From: Streptomyces ficellus
Lineage (GTDB): Bacteria > Actinomycetota > Actinomycetes > Streptomycetales > Streptomycetaceae
NCBI RefSeq assembly: GCF_030406405.1
Contig: NZ_JAUEPL010000016.1
Location: 1 to 64,000 of the forward strand
DNA length: 64,000 nt
Reading direction: 5' to 3'
A program made the position numbers and the translations under genes. The notes below the pieces were generated by a model that had not been told where the DNA came from, made no database searches, and saw only the letters and a program-made list of their open reading frames with translations. Each line of letters opens with the position of its first letter. The stretch's first letter is position 1. Shown piece by piece: positions 1 to 9,365 of this stretch.

Positions 1-99
1 ACCGCGCCGGTTGCGGCTCACCCATGTCGTGATCCCGAGGGTGACCGCGATGAACGCGCTGAACAGCAGCAGCGCCAGGGTCTGGTGGTCTCCGGTCAC
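1..99 (-). CDS. Cation/acetate symporter (ActP-like, SSS family), N-terminal fragment
   Basis: Only the first 33 codons lie in the window; the gene runs off the left edge. It starts at a GTG (99-97) and reads through one hydrophobic helix (LALLLFSAFIAVTLGITTW) followed by the basic WVSRNRRG turn. This matches the N-terminus I know from actinobacterial sodium:solute symporters of the cation/acetate type, which import acetate-like short carboxylates across the membrane. A GGGAGG ribosome site lies just upstream. The GTG overlaps (GTGA) the stop of a 17-codon reading frame that could be a leader or the end of a coupled small gene; I do not call it. The family assignment rests on a short stretch. 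Confidence 0.6.
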   Translation of the reverse strand, partial: MTGDHQTLALLLFSAFIAVTLGITTWVSRNRRG

Positions 100-166
100 C
101 GCCCGGCCTCCCGGGTCAGCTCCTGCGCCTCCGCCGCCACCGCCGTCACGACCAGGACGCGCAGGG

Positions 167-649
167 TCAGGATTCCTTCTTCAGCTCGAAGTGCCAGATG
201 CCCGTCAGCTTCTTGCCGTTCGTCTCGACGATGCTGATCCGGGCCGTCTTCGACGTCTCCCCGGTCTGGCTGGAGAGAAACGCGCTGGCCGGGATGGTGC
301 GGTACGTCTTCTTGTACGGCTCCTGCTCGGCCTGCTGGCCACCGATGAACAGGGTCCAGCCGTGCTCGGCGATCTCGGGGTCGACACCGAAGCGGATCTT
401 GTCGTCCATGGAGACCGTGATGGTCTTCCCCGCCTTCTTGTTCAGGCAGGACTGGATCTGCGATTCCTTGATCGCTTCGCCGTCGTTGTAGCAGGTCGCC
501 TCGGCGTTGACCGAGTCGGACCCGACCGTCACGGTCGCGAGCGGGGTCGGCTTTTCGCCGCATGCGGAGAGTACGAGGAGTCCGGCGGAGACGGCACCCA
601 GAGCGACGCCGGCCCGGCGGGCCTTACCGGAAGTGAACGCAACGGTCAT
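167..649 (-). CDS. DUF2771 family lipoprotein
   Basis: A 160-residue secreted lipoprotein. The N-terminus has a basic segment, a hydrophobic core and the lipobox LSAC (about residues 28-31), so the mature protein should be lipid-anchored outside the membrane through that Cys. The remainder is a small beta-rich domain with two further cysteines (ATCYND, QSCLNK) that could form a disulfide, and it resembles the actinobacterial DUF2771 family of unknown function. It starts 27 bp after the stop of the MFS gene and runs the same way, so the two are probably co-transcribed. I see no enzymatic motif. Start ATG at 649. Confidence 0.75.
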   Translation of the reverse strand: MTVAFTSGKARRAGVALGAVSAGLLVLSACGEKPTPLATVTVGSDSVNAEATCYNDGEAIKESQIQSCLNKKAGKTITVSMDDKIRFGVDPEIAEHGWTLFIGGQQAEQEPYKKTYRTIPASAFLSSQTGETSKTARISIVETNGKKLTGIWHFELKKES

Positions 650-676
650 GGCTGGAAGGCTATACGCCGCCCCCGG

Positions 677-2023
677 TCACGCCACGCGGGGGTGCGGCGT
701 GCCGTGCCGCGCGGCCGTCAGCAGGCCCCGTACGGTCACCACCACACCCAGGAACAGGATCGCCGCCGCCACCGACATGCCCAGCGAGCCGTTCAGCGGC
801 AGGGCGATGCCGATCGCGCCGCCCACCACCCACGCCATCTGGAGCAGCGTCTCGGAGCGGGCGAACGCCGACGTGCGCACCACCTCCGGCACGTCCCGCT
901 GGATCATCGCGTCCAGCGACAGTTTCGACAGGGCCTGCGACAGGCCCGCCACCGCGCCCAGCACCGCGACCGCCACCCCGCCGAAGAACACCGCCGCCAG
1001 CGCCGCCGCCGACAGCGCGAGCGTCAGCATCGTCGCGACGATCGCCTCCGGGGCCCGGGACCTGAGCAGCGCGCCGGCCGCCGTACCGCACGCGTTGCCG
1101 ACACCCGCCGCGACACCGACGATGCCCAGCGACACGGCCGCGCTCTGGCCGGACAGCGGATGCTCACGCAGCAGGAAGGCCAGGAAGAAGATCAGGAACC
1201 CGGACAGGACGCGGTGCGCGGCGTTCGCCTGAAGCCCGTGCAGGACGGACGGGCCGACCGTCCGCAGGCTCGGTTTGCGCTCGCCGTGCGTCAGCATGTG
1301 GGCCTTGCGCTCGCCCTTCGCCGAGTCCACCTTGTGCGGCATCGACATCGCGAGGAGCGTTCCGCCGATGAACAGCGCGCACGCGCCGTACAGCGGCCAC
1401 TGCGGCCCGATCTGCTGGAGGCCCACCCCCACGGGCGCGGCGACGCCCGTGGCGAGCAGGCCCGCGAGCGTCACCCGGGAGTTCGCCTTCACGAGGGAGA
1501 AGTTCGGTGGGAGCAGTCGCGGCACGACGGCGCTGCGGACCACTCCGTACGCCTTCGACGCCACGAGCACGCCGAGCGCCGCCGGATACAGCTCCAGGTC
1601 ACCCGTCGCGACCGCGCCCGACAGGGCGATGGCGAGCAGCACCCTGGTGAGCATCGCGCCCGCCATCGCCGCGCGGCGGCCGTGCGGCACCCGGTCCAGG
1701 AGCGGCCCGATGACGGGCGCGAGGAGGGTGAACGGGGCCATGGTGATGGCCAGGTACAGCGCCACCCGGCCGCGTGCCTCGTCGGTCGGTACGGAGAAGA
1801 AGACGGTGGACGCGAGGGCGACGGTGATCATGACGTCACCCGCGCCGTTCACGGCGTGCAGCTCGATCAGCTTGCCGAGACCGGACTCCCCGGCCCCGTG
1901 CGCGTGCGTCGCTTTCCGGATACCGCGGGCCGTGCCGGTGAACGGCAGGTGCAGGGCACGGCCCAGCCGCCGGCCCGCCCTGCGCAGGGGGCCGGCACCC
2001 TCGGGCGACTCCGCGGCTGCCAC
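677..2023 (-). CDS. MFS transporter, upstream partner of DUF2771
   Basis: A polytopic membrane protein of about 448 residues with roughly twelve hydrophobic segments and the major-facilitator signature region LLDRVPHGRRAA between helices 2 and 3. The substrate cannot be read from sequence. The conserved part starts near SPEGAGPLRRAG; the frame stays open up to 2278, but that upstream stretch is proline-rich and looks non-coding, so I place the start at GTG 2023 (VAAAESPEG). The N-terminus is therefore provisional. The gene is transcribed divergently from the DUF3027 gene and is followed at 27 bp by the DUF2771 lipoprotein, an arrangement that looks like a conserved actinobacterial core block. 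Confidence 0.7.
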   Translation of the reverse strand: MAAAESPEGAGPLRRAGRRLGRALHLPFTGTARGIRKATHAHGAGESGLGKLIELHAVNGAGDVMITVALASTVFFSVPTDEARGRVALYLAITMAPFTLLAPVIGPLLDRVPHGRRAAMAGAMLTRVLLAIALSGAVATGDLELYPAALGVLVASKAYGVVRSAVVPRLLPPNFSLVKANSRVTLAGLLATGVAAPVGVGLQQIGPQWPLYGACALFIGGTLLAMSMPHKVDSAKGERKAHMLTHGERKPSLRTVGPSVLHGLQANAAHRVLSGFLIFFLAFLLREHPLSGQSAAVSLGIVGVAAGVGNACGTAAGALLRSRAPEAIVATMLTLALSAAALAAVFFGGVAVAVLGAVAGLSQALSKLSLDAMIQRDVPEVVRTSAFARSETLLQMAWVVGGAIGIALPLNGSLGMSVAAAILFLGVVVTVRGLLTAARHGTPHPRVA

Positions 2024-2310
2024 CTCGTCATAGTGCCCCAGCAGCCGCTTCGGCGAACCGTGATGAGGGCTACTTGGGGCGGGCAGGTGGGCGGCGGGCT
2101 GCGGAGGGGGTAGCGTGCGTAGCGCGCCACCGGCGGAAGTTCTCGGCCGCGCGCCTCTTCGGCATCCCGCAGAATGGATGACGGTAGGTGTGCCCGAGAC
2201 ACGTCGGGCGCGGACGTCGATGCGGCCCACTGGTCCGCTCCGCCCGCCGCCCGGTACATCGCGAATCGGCCGGCGCATCTGTGAGACGGCGTAGGAGATG
2301 AGCGAGACCT

Positions 2311-3234
2311 GTGAGTGCTGCGACGACGCGAAGCCGTACCCCGCGTACCCCGGCCCCCGACCGCCTGTGCGCCGAGGCGGTGGACTTCGCCCGGGAAGCG
2401 GCCGAGGAGGTCGCCGCGCCCGGGGTGGTGGGCGAGCACACCGGGGTGGTCTCGGAGGGTGACCGGGTCGTCACGCACTTCTTCGAGTGCCACGAGCCCG
2501 GTTACCGGGGCTGGCGCTGGGCGGTGACCGTCGCCCGCGCGTCCCGCGCGAAGGTCGTCACGCTCGACGAGACCGTTCTGCTGCCGGGCGAGGACGCGCT
2601 CCTCGCGCCCGAGTGGGTGCCGTGGAGCGAACGGCTGCGGCCCGGTGACCTCGGGCCCGGTGACCTGCTGCCGACCGAGCAGGACGACCTGCGGCTGGAG
2701 CCCGGCTTCACCGGCGAGGACGCGCCGCCGCCGAACTCCGCAGTGTCGGAGGAGATGGCCGAGCTGGTCGAGGCCGAGGACGCCGAGTTCGTCTCCCGTA
2801 CCCCCTCGCGCGGCTCCATCGCGGCGGTCGCCGAGGAACTGGGCCTGCGGCGTGCGCGGGTGCTGTCGCGGTACGGGCTGCACACCGCCGCCGACCGGTG
2901 GGAAGAGGCGTTCGGCGCGAAGACCCCGATGGCGCAGGCGGCGCCCGCGCCGTGCGTCTCGTGCGGGTTCCTGATGCCGCTGGCGGGCTCGTTGAAGCAG
3001 GCGTTCGGCGTGTGCGCGAATGAGTTCTCGCCGGCGGACGGGCACGTCGTGTCGCTCATGTACGGCTGCGGCGCGCACTCCGAGGCGGCCATCATGCCCA
3101 AGCCGCCGCGGCCGGCGCCGCCGGTGCTGGACTCCATGCGCGCCGACGAATTCCCGCTGCGCCCGGCCCGCGACCAGGGCTCGGTGCCACCGGTCTCGCC
3201 GGACGCGGCGTCGGAGGACCTGGGCCACAGCTAG
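2311..3234 (+). CDS. DUF3027 domain protein
   Basis: A 307-residue cytoplasmic protein of the actinobacterial DUF3027 family, function unknown. The first 130 residues carry the conserved aromatic core (HEPGYRGWRWAVTVAR at 61-76) and a WVPWSERLRPGDLGPGDLL segment. Residues 150-190 look helical and include an RGSIAAVAEELGLRRARVL stretch compatible with a helix-turn-helix. The C-terminal third has C215, C218, C235, C253 and H256 (CVSCGF ... YGCGAH), a plausible metal-binding cluster. The start is GTG 2311; an ATG at 2298 is out of frame. It precedes the sacsin-like ATPase gene by 263 bp on the same strand. Confidence 0.75.
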   Translation: MSAATTRSRTPRTPAPDRLCAEAVDFAREAAEEVAAPGVVGEHTGVVSEGDRVVTHFFECHEPGYRGWRWAVTVARASRAKVVTLDETVLLPGEDALLAPEWVPWSERLRPGDLGPGDLLPTEQDDLRLEPGFTGEDAPPPNSAVSEEMAELVEAEDAEFVSRTPSRGSIAAVAEELGLRRARVLSRYGLHTAADRWEEAFGAKTPMAQAAPAPCVSCGFLMPLAGSLKQAFGVCANEFSPADGHVVSLMYGCGAHSEAAIMPKPPRPAPPVLDSMRADEFPLRPARDQGSVPPVSPDAASEDLGHS

Positions 3235-3497
3235 CCCTCCCCCGGGCAGGGGCCGCCCTGCGGGCGTGGCTGCCCCCGGGGCGGGGGCGTTGTCCGCGTG
3301 GGCGGTTGCCCGGGCGGGCCTGGTTGCCGTCTGCGCCGCTCCGTGGGGCCCTGGGCCGTTCCCGTGTTGCCCTGGTCAGGGCGCCGGGGGTGGAGTCCCC
3401 GGTTTCGGGAAGGGGCGGGGTGGGGGAAAAGCGTGTGCGGTTGGGCACGCGGTACCTTCGGGCCCCGTAAGGCACAGCCAAGAGAGCGGAGCACAAC

Positions 3498-6400
3498 GTG
3501 AGCGTGAGGGCGACGGCGACCGATGGGGCCGACCCGTTCGGGACCGCGCGGCTGCGGCGCGGGGTGCTCGACGCGTGGGGTGCCGGGCCCGCGCGGTTCC
3601 GGGAGGACGCCAACGCCGAGGAGGACCTCGCCCTCGGCGGCTACCGCGACCGCCTCGTCGTGGAGCTCGCGCAGAACGCCGCCGACGCCGCCGCCCGCGC
3701 CGGCGTGCCCGGACGGCTGCGGCTGACGCTGCACCCGGCGGGCCCGGACGGCCCCGCCGTGCTCGCGGCGGCCAACACGGGCGCGCCGCTGGACGCGGCC
3801 GGTGTCGAGTCGCTCAGCACGCTGCGCGCGTCCGCCAAGCGGGAGGGCGACGAGGGCGTGGTCGGCCGGTTCGGCGTCGGGTTCGCCGCGGTGCTCGCGG
3901 TGAGCGACGAGCCGGCCATCGTGGGCCGCCACGGGGGCGTCCGCTGGTCGCTGCGGGAGGCGCGCGAGATGGCCGCCGAGGCCGCGCGGGTCAGCCCCGG
4001 CCTGGGCGACGAACTGCGCCGCCGCGACGGTCACGTACCGCTGCTGCGGCTGCCGCTGCCCGCCGAGGGCACCGCGCCCGCCGGGTACGACACGGTGGTG
4101 ATCCTGCCGCTGCGGGACGCCGCCGCGGTGGACCTGGTCGAGCGGCTGCTCGCCGGGATCGACGACGCGCTCCTGCTGACCCTGCCGGGGCTGACCGAGG
4201 TCGTGGTCGAGACACCCGGCGGGCGGCGCGTGCTGACCCGTACGCAGCGGGAGGAGTACGTCTGCGTCGAGGACAGCGAGAGCGGCACGCGGCGCTGGCG
4301 CACCGTCAGCCACCAGGGCGCCATCGAGCCCGAGCTGCTGAAGGACCGCCCCGTCGAGGAGCGGCTGCGCCCCCACTGGGCCGTCACCTGGGCCGTCCCG
4401 GTGGACGACGAGGGCGCCCCCGTGCGGCCCCGTACCGCCCCGGTGGTGCACGCGCCGACGCCCACCGACGAGCCGCTCGGCGTCCCCGCGCTGCTCATCG
4501 CGACGTTCCCGCTCGACACCACCCGCCGTCACCCGGCGCCCGGCCCGCTGACCGACTTCCTGGTGCGCCGCGCCGCCGACGCCTACGCCGAGCTGCTCGC
4601 CGACTGGCGGCCCGTGTCGACCGCCACGATCGACCTCGTCCCCGGCCCGCTGGGCAAGGGCGTCCTCGACGGGGCGATCAGGGCGGCCGCGCTGGAGCTG
4701 CTGCCGCGCGTGGCGTTCCTGGCGCCCGCCGCGCCCACGGAGGAGCTGACCGCGCTGCGCCCGTTCGAGGCGGAGGTCGTCGAGGGCGCGGGCGCCGACA
4801 CCGTACGCGTGCTGGCGGAAGTCCTGCCGACGCTGCTGCCCGCCGGCCTTGAGCGCCGTACCGAGCTGCGCGCCCTCGGTGTCGCGCGCCTGCCGCTCGG
4901 TGACGCGATCGACCGGCTCGCGGGCACCGAGCGCACGCCGGAGTGGTGGCACCGGCTGTACGAGTCGCTCGCGGGCGTCGACCCCGACCGGCTGACCGGC
5001 CTGCCGGTACCCCTGGTGGGCGGGCGCACCGCGACCGGCCCGCGCCATGTGCTGCTCCCGCTGCCCGACACGCCCGCCGACCTGTCGCGGCTGGGCCTGA
5101 AGGTGGCCCACCCCGAGGCCGCCCACCCGATCCTGGAGAAGCTCGGCGCGCTGCCCGCCACCCCGCGGGCGGTGCTCACCACGCCGCAGGTGCGGGCGGC
5201 GGTCGCCGCGTCGCTGGACGCCGCCGAGGTGTGGGACGAGGACGCGCCCGACGCCGAGGAGCTGGCCGAGACCGTGCTCACCCTCGTACGCGACGCGGGT
5301 CTGGAACCGGGCGACGAGCCGTGGCTGGGCGCGCTCGCGCTGCCCGACGAGGACGGCGAACTCGCCCCGGCGGGCGAGCTGGTGATGCCGGGCAGCCCCT
5401 TCGTCGCCGTCATGCGCGAGGACGAACTGGCGCTGGTGGACGCCGAGCTGGCTGAGCGGTGGGGCGAGCAGCCGCTCGCCGCGTGCGGCGTGCTGGCCAA
5501 CTTCGCCCTCGTACGGGCCACCGATGTCGTCCTGGACCCGGACGAGCTGGAGCCGCGCGAGGGCGACTACGCCGAGCCGGACGACGTCGGCCTGCTCGAC
5601 GCCGTCGACGTGTGGTGCGAGGACGTGCTCGACCGGCTGCCCGAGACGCCGGTGCCGCCGGTCGCCACGGAGATCGTCGCCGTACGGGACCTGGACCTGG
5701 TGGACGACGACGCGTGGCCGCAGGCGCTCGCCCTGCTGGCCCGCCCGCCGCTGCGCGACGCCCTCACGCAGCCGGTGCGCGTCCTGCTGCCGGACGGCAC
5801 GACGGAGAACGTCCGCTCCTACACGGCGTGGTGGCTGCGCGACCACCCGGTGCTGGGCGGCCGCCGCCCGGCCGGGCTGCGCGCGGCGGGCGCCGATCCG
5901 CTGCTGGAGGGGCTGTACGACCCGGCCGACACGACCGGCTTCGCCGACGCGCAGGTGCTGCGGGCCCTGGGCGTCCGCACCTCCGTCGCCGCCCTCCTCG
6001 ACGAGCCGGGCGGCGCGGCGGAGCTGCTGGCCCGCCTCGCCGACCCGGAGCGCCGCGTCACCGGGGCCCAGCTGCACGCCCTGTACACGGCGCTGGCGGA
6101 CCTCGACCCCGAGCAGGTGACCCTGCCCGACGAGCTGCGCGCCGTGGTCGACGGCGAGGTGCGGGTGGTGGACGCGGCCGACGCGCTGGTCGCCGACGCG
6201 CCCGACCTGCTGCCTCTGACGGCCGGGCGGCCGCTGCTGCCGGTGTCCCCGACGCGGGCGGCGGAGCTGGCGGAGCTGTTGCAGGTGCGGCGCCTCAGCG
6301 AGGAGGTCGACGCGGACGTCACGACGGACGGCCAGGAGCGCGAGGTCCCGCAGGCCGTGCGCGCCCTGCTCGGCCCGGCGACCCCCGCGACGTACATCGA

Positions 6401-6602
6401 GCACGAGGAGCTGCGCGCGGGCGGCGCCGAACTGGACTGGCGCCGCACCGCGGACGGCACCCTCCACGCGGCGACGCTGGAGGGCGTCGCGGCGGGCCTG
6501 GCGTGGGCGGCCGGCCAGTGGCCGCGCCGCTTCGAGGTCGCGGCACTGCTGGAGGACCCCTCGCGGACCGAGGAGCTGGCCCGGGACCGCTGGTTCGACT
6601 GA
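3498..6602 (+). CDS. Sacsin-like GHKL ATPase domain protein (~1034 aa)
   Basis: A large cytoplasmic protein with an N-terminal GHKL (Hsp90/histidine-kinase-type) nucleotide-binding domain: the N-box ELAQNAADA (N60) and the G1 motif GRFGVGF at about 123-129, the latter after the linker LSTLRASAKREGDEG. This is the 'sacsin N-terminal ATP-binding-like' family. The remaining ~850 residues are acidic and Leu/Glu/Asp-rich with no domain I recognise. Sacsin relatives are chaperone-like; what this bacterial version does is not known to me. Start GTG 3498 has AGAGCGGAG upstream. It ends 48 bp before a bidirectional hairpin terminator. Confidence 0.8.
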   Translation: MSVRATATDGADPFGTARLRRGVLDAWGAGPARFREDANAEEDLALGGYRDRLVVELAQNAADAAARAGVPGRLRLTLHPAGPDGPAVLAAANTGAPLDAAGVESLSTLRASAKREGDEGVVGRFGVGFAAVLAVSDEPAIVGRHGGVRWSLREAREMAAEAARVSPGLGDELRRRDGHVPLLRLPLPAEGTAPAGYDTVVILPLRDAAAVDLVERLLAGIDDALLLTLPGLTEVVVETPGGRRVLTRTQREEYVCVEDSESGTRRWRTVSHQGAIEPELLKDRPVEERLRPHWAVTWAVPVDDEGAPVRPRTAPVVHAPTPTDEPLGVPALLIATFPLDTTRRHPAPGPLTDFLVRRAADAYAELLADWRPVSTATIDLVPGPLGKGVLDGAIRAAALELLPRVAFLAPAAPTEELTALRPFEAEVVEGAGADTVRVLAEVLPTLLPAGLERRTELRALGVARLPLGDAIDRLAGTERTPEWWHRLYESLAGVDPDRLTGLPVPLVGGRTATGPRHVLLPLPDTPADLSRLGLKVAHPEAAHPILEKLGALPATPRAVLTTPQVRAAVAASLDAAEVWDEDAPDAEELAETVLTLVRDAGLEPGDEPWLGALALPDEDGELAPAGELVMPGSPFVAVMREDELALVDAELAERWGEQPLAACGVLANFALVRATDVVLDPDELEPREGDYAEPDDVGLLDAVDVWCEDVLDRLPETPVPPVATEIVAVRDLDLVDDDAWPQALALLARPPLRDALTQPVRVLLPDGTTENVRSYTAWWLRDHPVLGGRRPAGLRAAGADPLLEGLYDPADTTGFADAQVLRALGVRTSVAALLDEPGGAAELLARLADPERRVTGAQLHALYTALADLDPEQVTLPDELRAVVDGEVRVVDAADALVADAPDLLPLTAGRPLLPVSPTRAAELAELLQVRRLSEEVDADVTTDGQEREVPQAVRALLGPATPATYIEHEELRAGGAELDWRRTADGTLHAATLEGVAAGLAWAAGQWPRRFEVAALLEDPSRTEELARDRWFD

Positions 6603-6649
6603 GCCTCGACCGAGCCTCGACTGAGCCGCCGCTCGCCGAAGCGCGAAGA

Positions 6650-6676
6650 GGGCGCCGGTCGTGATGACCGGCGCCC
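6650..6676. terminator. Bidirectional hairpin terminator
   Basis: An 11-bp perfect stem (GGGCGCCGGTC / GACCGGCGCCC) around a 5-base loop lies between the convergent sacsin-like and secreted-protein genes and can serve both strands. Confidence 0.75.
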
Positions 6677-6691
6677 CCTTCTCACGGGTCG

Positions 6692-9286
6692 CTAGCGGAC
6701 GTCCACGAAGGCGAGTGGCGACGCCGCGGCGCCCACGCCGGGCGTACGGGGCAGCAGCCAGCGCCAGTTGGCGTCGTGGGCGGCCTTCACGGTGGCCTTG
6801 ACGGTTCCGGTCGAGTCGGAGGTGACCGTCGCGGCCGTGGTGTAGGTGGAGACGCCCGGCTTGCGGTACTCCAGCTTGACCGACTTCCCGGCGAGGGCGT
6901 TCCAGCGGCCGGTCGACCAGTCGTTGATGCCGGCGATGCCGCTGATCGTGAACAGCGTGCCCGCGGTGACGGGTGTGGTGGGTGCCTTGATCGTCACCCG
7001 CGTCTGGCGCAGGATCAGCGCGGTGCCGGCCGTGTTCAGGTCGGTGAAGCCCTGGCCGTCCGCGGCGTACGCCCAGACCGCGAGCCTCCACTCACCGGCG
7101 AGGTCGTTGCGGCCGAGCTGGGTGCGGGCGTTGAGCCAGAAGCCGGCCTCGCAGGTGGACGTGGTGGCGTCCACCTCGGTGCACTGCGGCACCTGGACGG
7201 GGATGACCGCGTCGGGGCGGTCGTGGGCGCCCCGGTAGAGGACCGCGCCCGTGGCGGCGATGCCGGAGGGGTCGGTGGCCGTGAACCGCACGGTGTACGG
7301 CGGGGCGTAGGGGTCGTCGTAGGTGGCCGGCGCGATCACGCGCCGGCCGTTGACGGCCACATCGCTGATCCTCGTGGCGCCGACGTTCTCGTCGGTGAGG
7401 GGCGCCGGGCCCGCGAAGGCGCGGATGACCGTGCGGCGCACGGTGGAGCCGCCGTCGTCCTCGCCGGTGGTGCGCAGCGAGACGAACCGGGTGTCCTGCG
7501 CGACGGTGAGCTGGGCCGACGCGCGGTCCTCGGCGGCCGTGAAGGGCAGCGCGGTCCAGGTGGCGCCGTCGTCCAACGAGAACTCCAGGCCCGTGACCTT
7601 CGCCGTCGCGTACGGGGTGCGGGAGGTGGCGTGGGCGTGCACGGTGACGGGTGAGGTGCCCGCGGCGTTGCGGATGTCGAGACCGTCGACGCGCAGGGCG
7701 ACGTCGGTCAGACGGGGGCGGGTGTCCACCCCGTAGCCGCTCGCCGTGAACGCCCACTCGTTCGTCTGGCGGGGGGTGAGGCGGTTCGGCTTGCCGGTGT
7801 GGCGCACGGTGTGGACCAGTTGGTACCGGGCCTGTGTCTGGGCCAGGTCGGCGCTGAACGACTGGCGGGGGCTCAAGTTCGTGGCCTCGGCGACCGTCGC
7901 GCCGTTCGAGGTGAGGCGGAAGTCCTGCACCGCGTCGGAGTCGGATCCGCGGTGGCCCGCCGCGTCACCGAAGCCCCACGGCTCGTACACGCTCAGCCGG
8001 GAGCCCCGGAGGGTGGCGGCGGACTCGTGGGTCTGTACGGCGTAGGCCGCGCCGCCGAACGTCTCGCCGGCGTTGGCGCCCTTGACCAGGGTGCGCGGCA
8101 CCCCGTCGAACCGCGGTCCCCCGTCGTGGAACGCCATCCGGGTGAAGGCGATGCCGGGCGTCATGTACTCGGTGACGGTGGACGGGATGCGGACCGGCGT
8201 GCTGATGCCCGCCCCGGAGGAGTCGCCGACCGAGGGCGACGACAGCAGGGAGCCGGTGGTGTCCTGGCCGGCGGAGCGCAGGGTGGTGACCGTCCTGCCC
8301 AGGTCGGCCGTGCGGACCTGCACCTTGGGCGTCGCGGGCACGGCGCCGTCGAAGCCGTGGAAGAGGTCGTAGCGGTACGGGCTGGGGTTGTTGGCCGTGG
8401 CGCCGTCCTTGACCAGGAGGCTGTGGATGCGCAGCGAGACGCCCGGCAGCGTGAAGGGGGTCACGTACACCTTGGTGGCGCCGCCCCAGCCGCCCGCGAA
8501 GCCGATCATGCCGCCCTTCGGCGTGCTCAGCCACACGGCGGTGGCGTAGGGGCGCGCGGTCGGCTCGTCGGCGGTGAGGGCGGTCTCCTTGGCGAGGCTC
8601 GCGTCGAGCGTCACCGTCAGGCCCCGGTCCTTCACCGTGAACGTCTTGGTGAGGAGGTGGCCGGGCTTCTGCCAGCTGGTGTAGAGGCCGGCGGTGAGGT
8701 AGTCACCGGGCGGCAGCGCGATCGTGCCGGAGGAGCCGTACTGCTCCGCCGCCACGTCATAGCTCATCCACGTACTGCGGTTCCACACCCGGATGATGGG
8801 GCCGATGTGGTCGGCGTTGGCGAGCTTGATGGTCACCCTGTACGAGGCCGCGGCGGCTCTGGGGGCCGGTGCGGACGTCCTGGGTGCGCCGGTGGTGATC
8901 GTGGTGGCGGGCAGCGGTTCCCGCTCGCCCACCGGCTGCACGCTGAGCTTGTTGCCCGTGGTGGCGTACGCGTAACGGCCGGACCGGTGGCCGGTCTTCG
9001 GCACGACGCGGAAGCCGGGTGCGGCCGCTTCCCCGGCGTCGCCGCGGATGAGTTCGAGCCGCTCACCGTTGGCGAGCGTGGCGGACCCGGACCCGGACCC
9101 GGGACCTGACCCGGAAGCAGGCCCGGCGGCCGTCGTGGACAGTGCCGATGCCGATGCCGATGCCGGTGCCGGCTCGGCAGCGCGGCTCACGTCCGGTACG
9201 AGCGCGAGGGCGCCGGCCAGCAGCGCCGCGGCCACGCCCCCCGCAGTGCTTCTTCGGGTTCTTCGGAAAGCCAAGGTGTCCCGCAC
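6692..9286 (-). CDS. Large secreted beta-rich protein, function unknown (864 aa)
   Basis: A typical Sec signal peptide covers about residues 1-37 (RRTRRSTAGG, hydrophobic core, VSRAAEP cleavage region), followed by an Ala/Ser/Gly low-complexity linker. The rest is beta-rich: a segment with RVTIKLANADHIG near 150, a central region with paired WGFGD/YEPWGF-type motifs, an Ig-like block near 540-610 (LEFSLDDGATWTALPF) and a C-terminal Ig-like module (VTAGTLFTISGIAG ... VKLEYRKPG). I see no protease triad or glycosidase signature; such modules occur as C-terminal parts of some Streptomyces secreted peptidases, so this may be an extracellular binding protein. Start GTG 9286 with GGGAG upstream. 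Confidence 0.65.
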   Translation of the reverse strand: MRDTLAFRRTRRSTAGGVAAALLAGALALVPDVSRAAEPAPASASASALSTTAAGPASGSGPGSGSGSATLANGERLELIRGDAGEAAAPGFRVVPKTGHRSGRYAYATTGNKLSVQPVGEREPLPATTITTGAPRTSAPAPRAAAASYRVTIKLANADHIGPIIRVWNRSTWMSYDVAAEQYGSSGTIALPPGDYLTAGLYTSWQKPGHLLTKTFTVKDRGLTVTLDASLAKETALTADEPTARPYATAVWLSTPKGGMIGFAGGWGGATKVYVTPFTLPGVSLRIHSLLVKDGATANNPSPYRYDLFHGFDGAVPATPKVQVRTADLGRTVTTLRSAGQDTTGSLLSSPSVGDSSGAGISTPVRIPSTVTEYMTPGIAFTRMAFHDGGPRFDGVPRTLVKGANAGETFGGAAYAVQTHESAATLRGSRLSVYEPWGFGDAAGHRGSDSDAVQDFRLTSNGATVAEATNLSPRQSFSADLAQTQARYQLVHTVRHTGKPNRLTPRQTNEWAFTASGYGVDTRPRLTDVALRVDGLDIRNAAGTSPVTVHAHATSRTPYATAKVTGLEFSLDDGATWTALPFTAAEDRASAQLTVAQDTRFVSLRTTGEDDGGSTVRRTVIRAFAGPAPLTDENVGATRISDVAVNGRRVIAPATYDDPYAPPYTVRFTATDPSGIAATGAVLYRGAHDRPDAVIPVQVPQCTEVDATTSTCEAGFWLNARTQLGRNDLAGEWRLAVWAYAADGQGFTDLNTAGTALILRQTRVTIKAPTTPVTAGTLFTISGIAGINDWSTGRWNALAGKSVKLEYRKPGVSTYTTAATVTSDSTGTVKATVKAAHDANWRWLLPRTPGVGAAASPLAFVDVR

Positions 9287-9365
9287 GCGCGGATCTCCCC
9301 CCTCGTCGCCCCGGCCATCTCGCCACGGGCGTCACGCTGTTGACGGCACAGCGTAAACCGGCCGG

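Noticed and set aside
11..2113. Long plus-strand frame opposite the DUF2771 and MFS genes
   Set aside because: It lies antisense to a lipoprotein and a membrane protein with clear signatures and has repetitive Arg/His/Gln composition.
3231..7091. Very long minus-strand open frame opposite the sacsin-like gene
   Set aside because: It is antisense to a well-supported coding gene, Arg/Gly/His-rich without any domain, and is explained by the codon bias of GC-rich DNA. The same holds for the other long antisense frames in the window.
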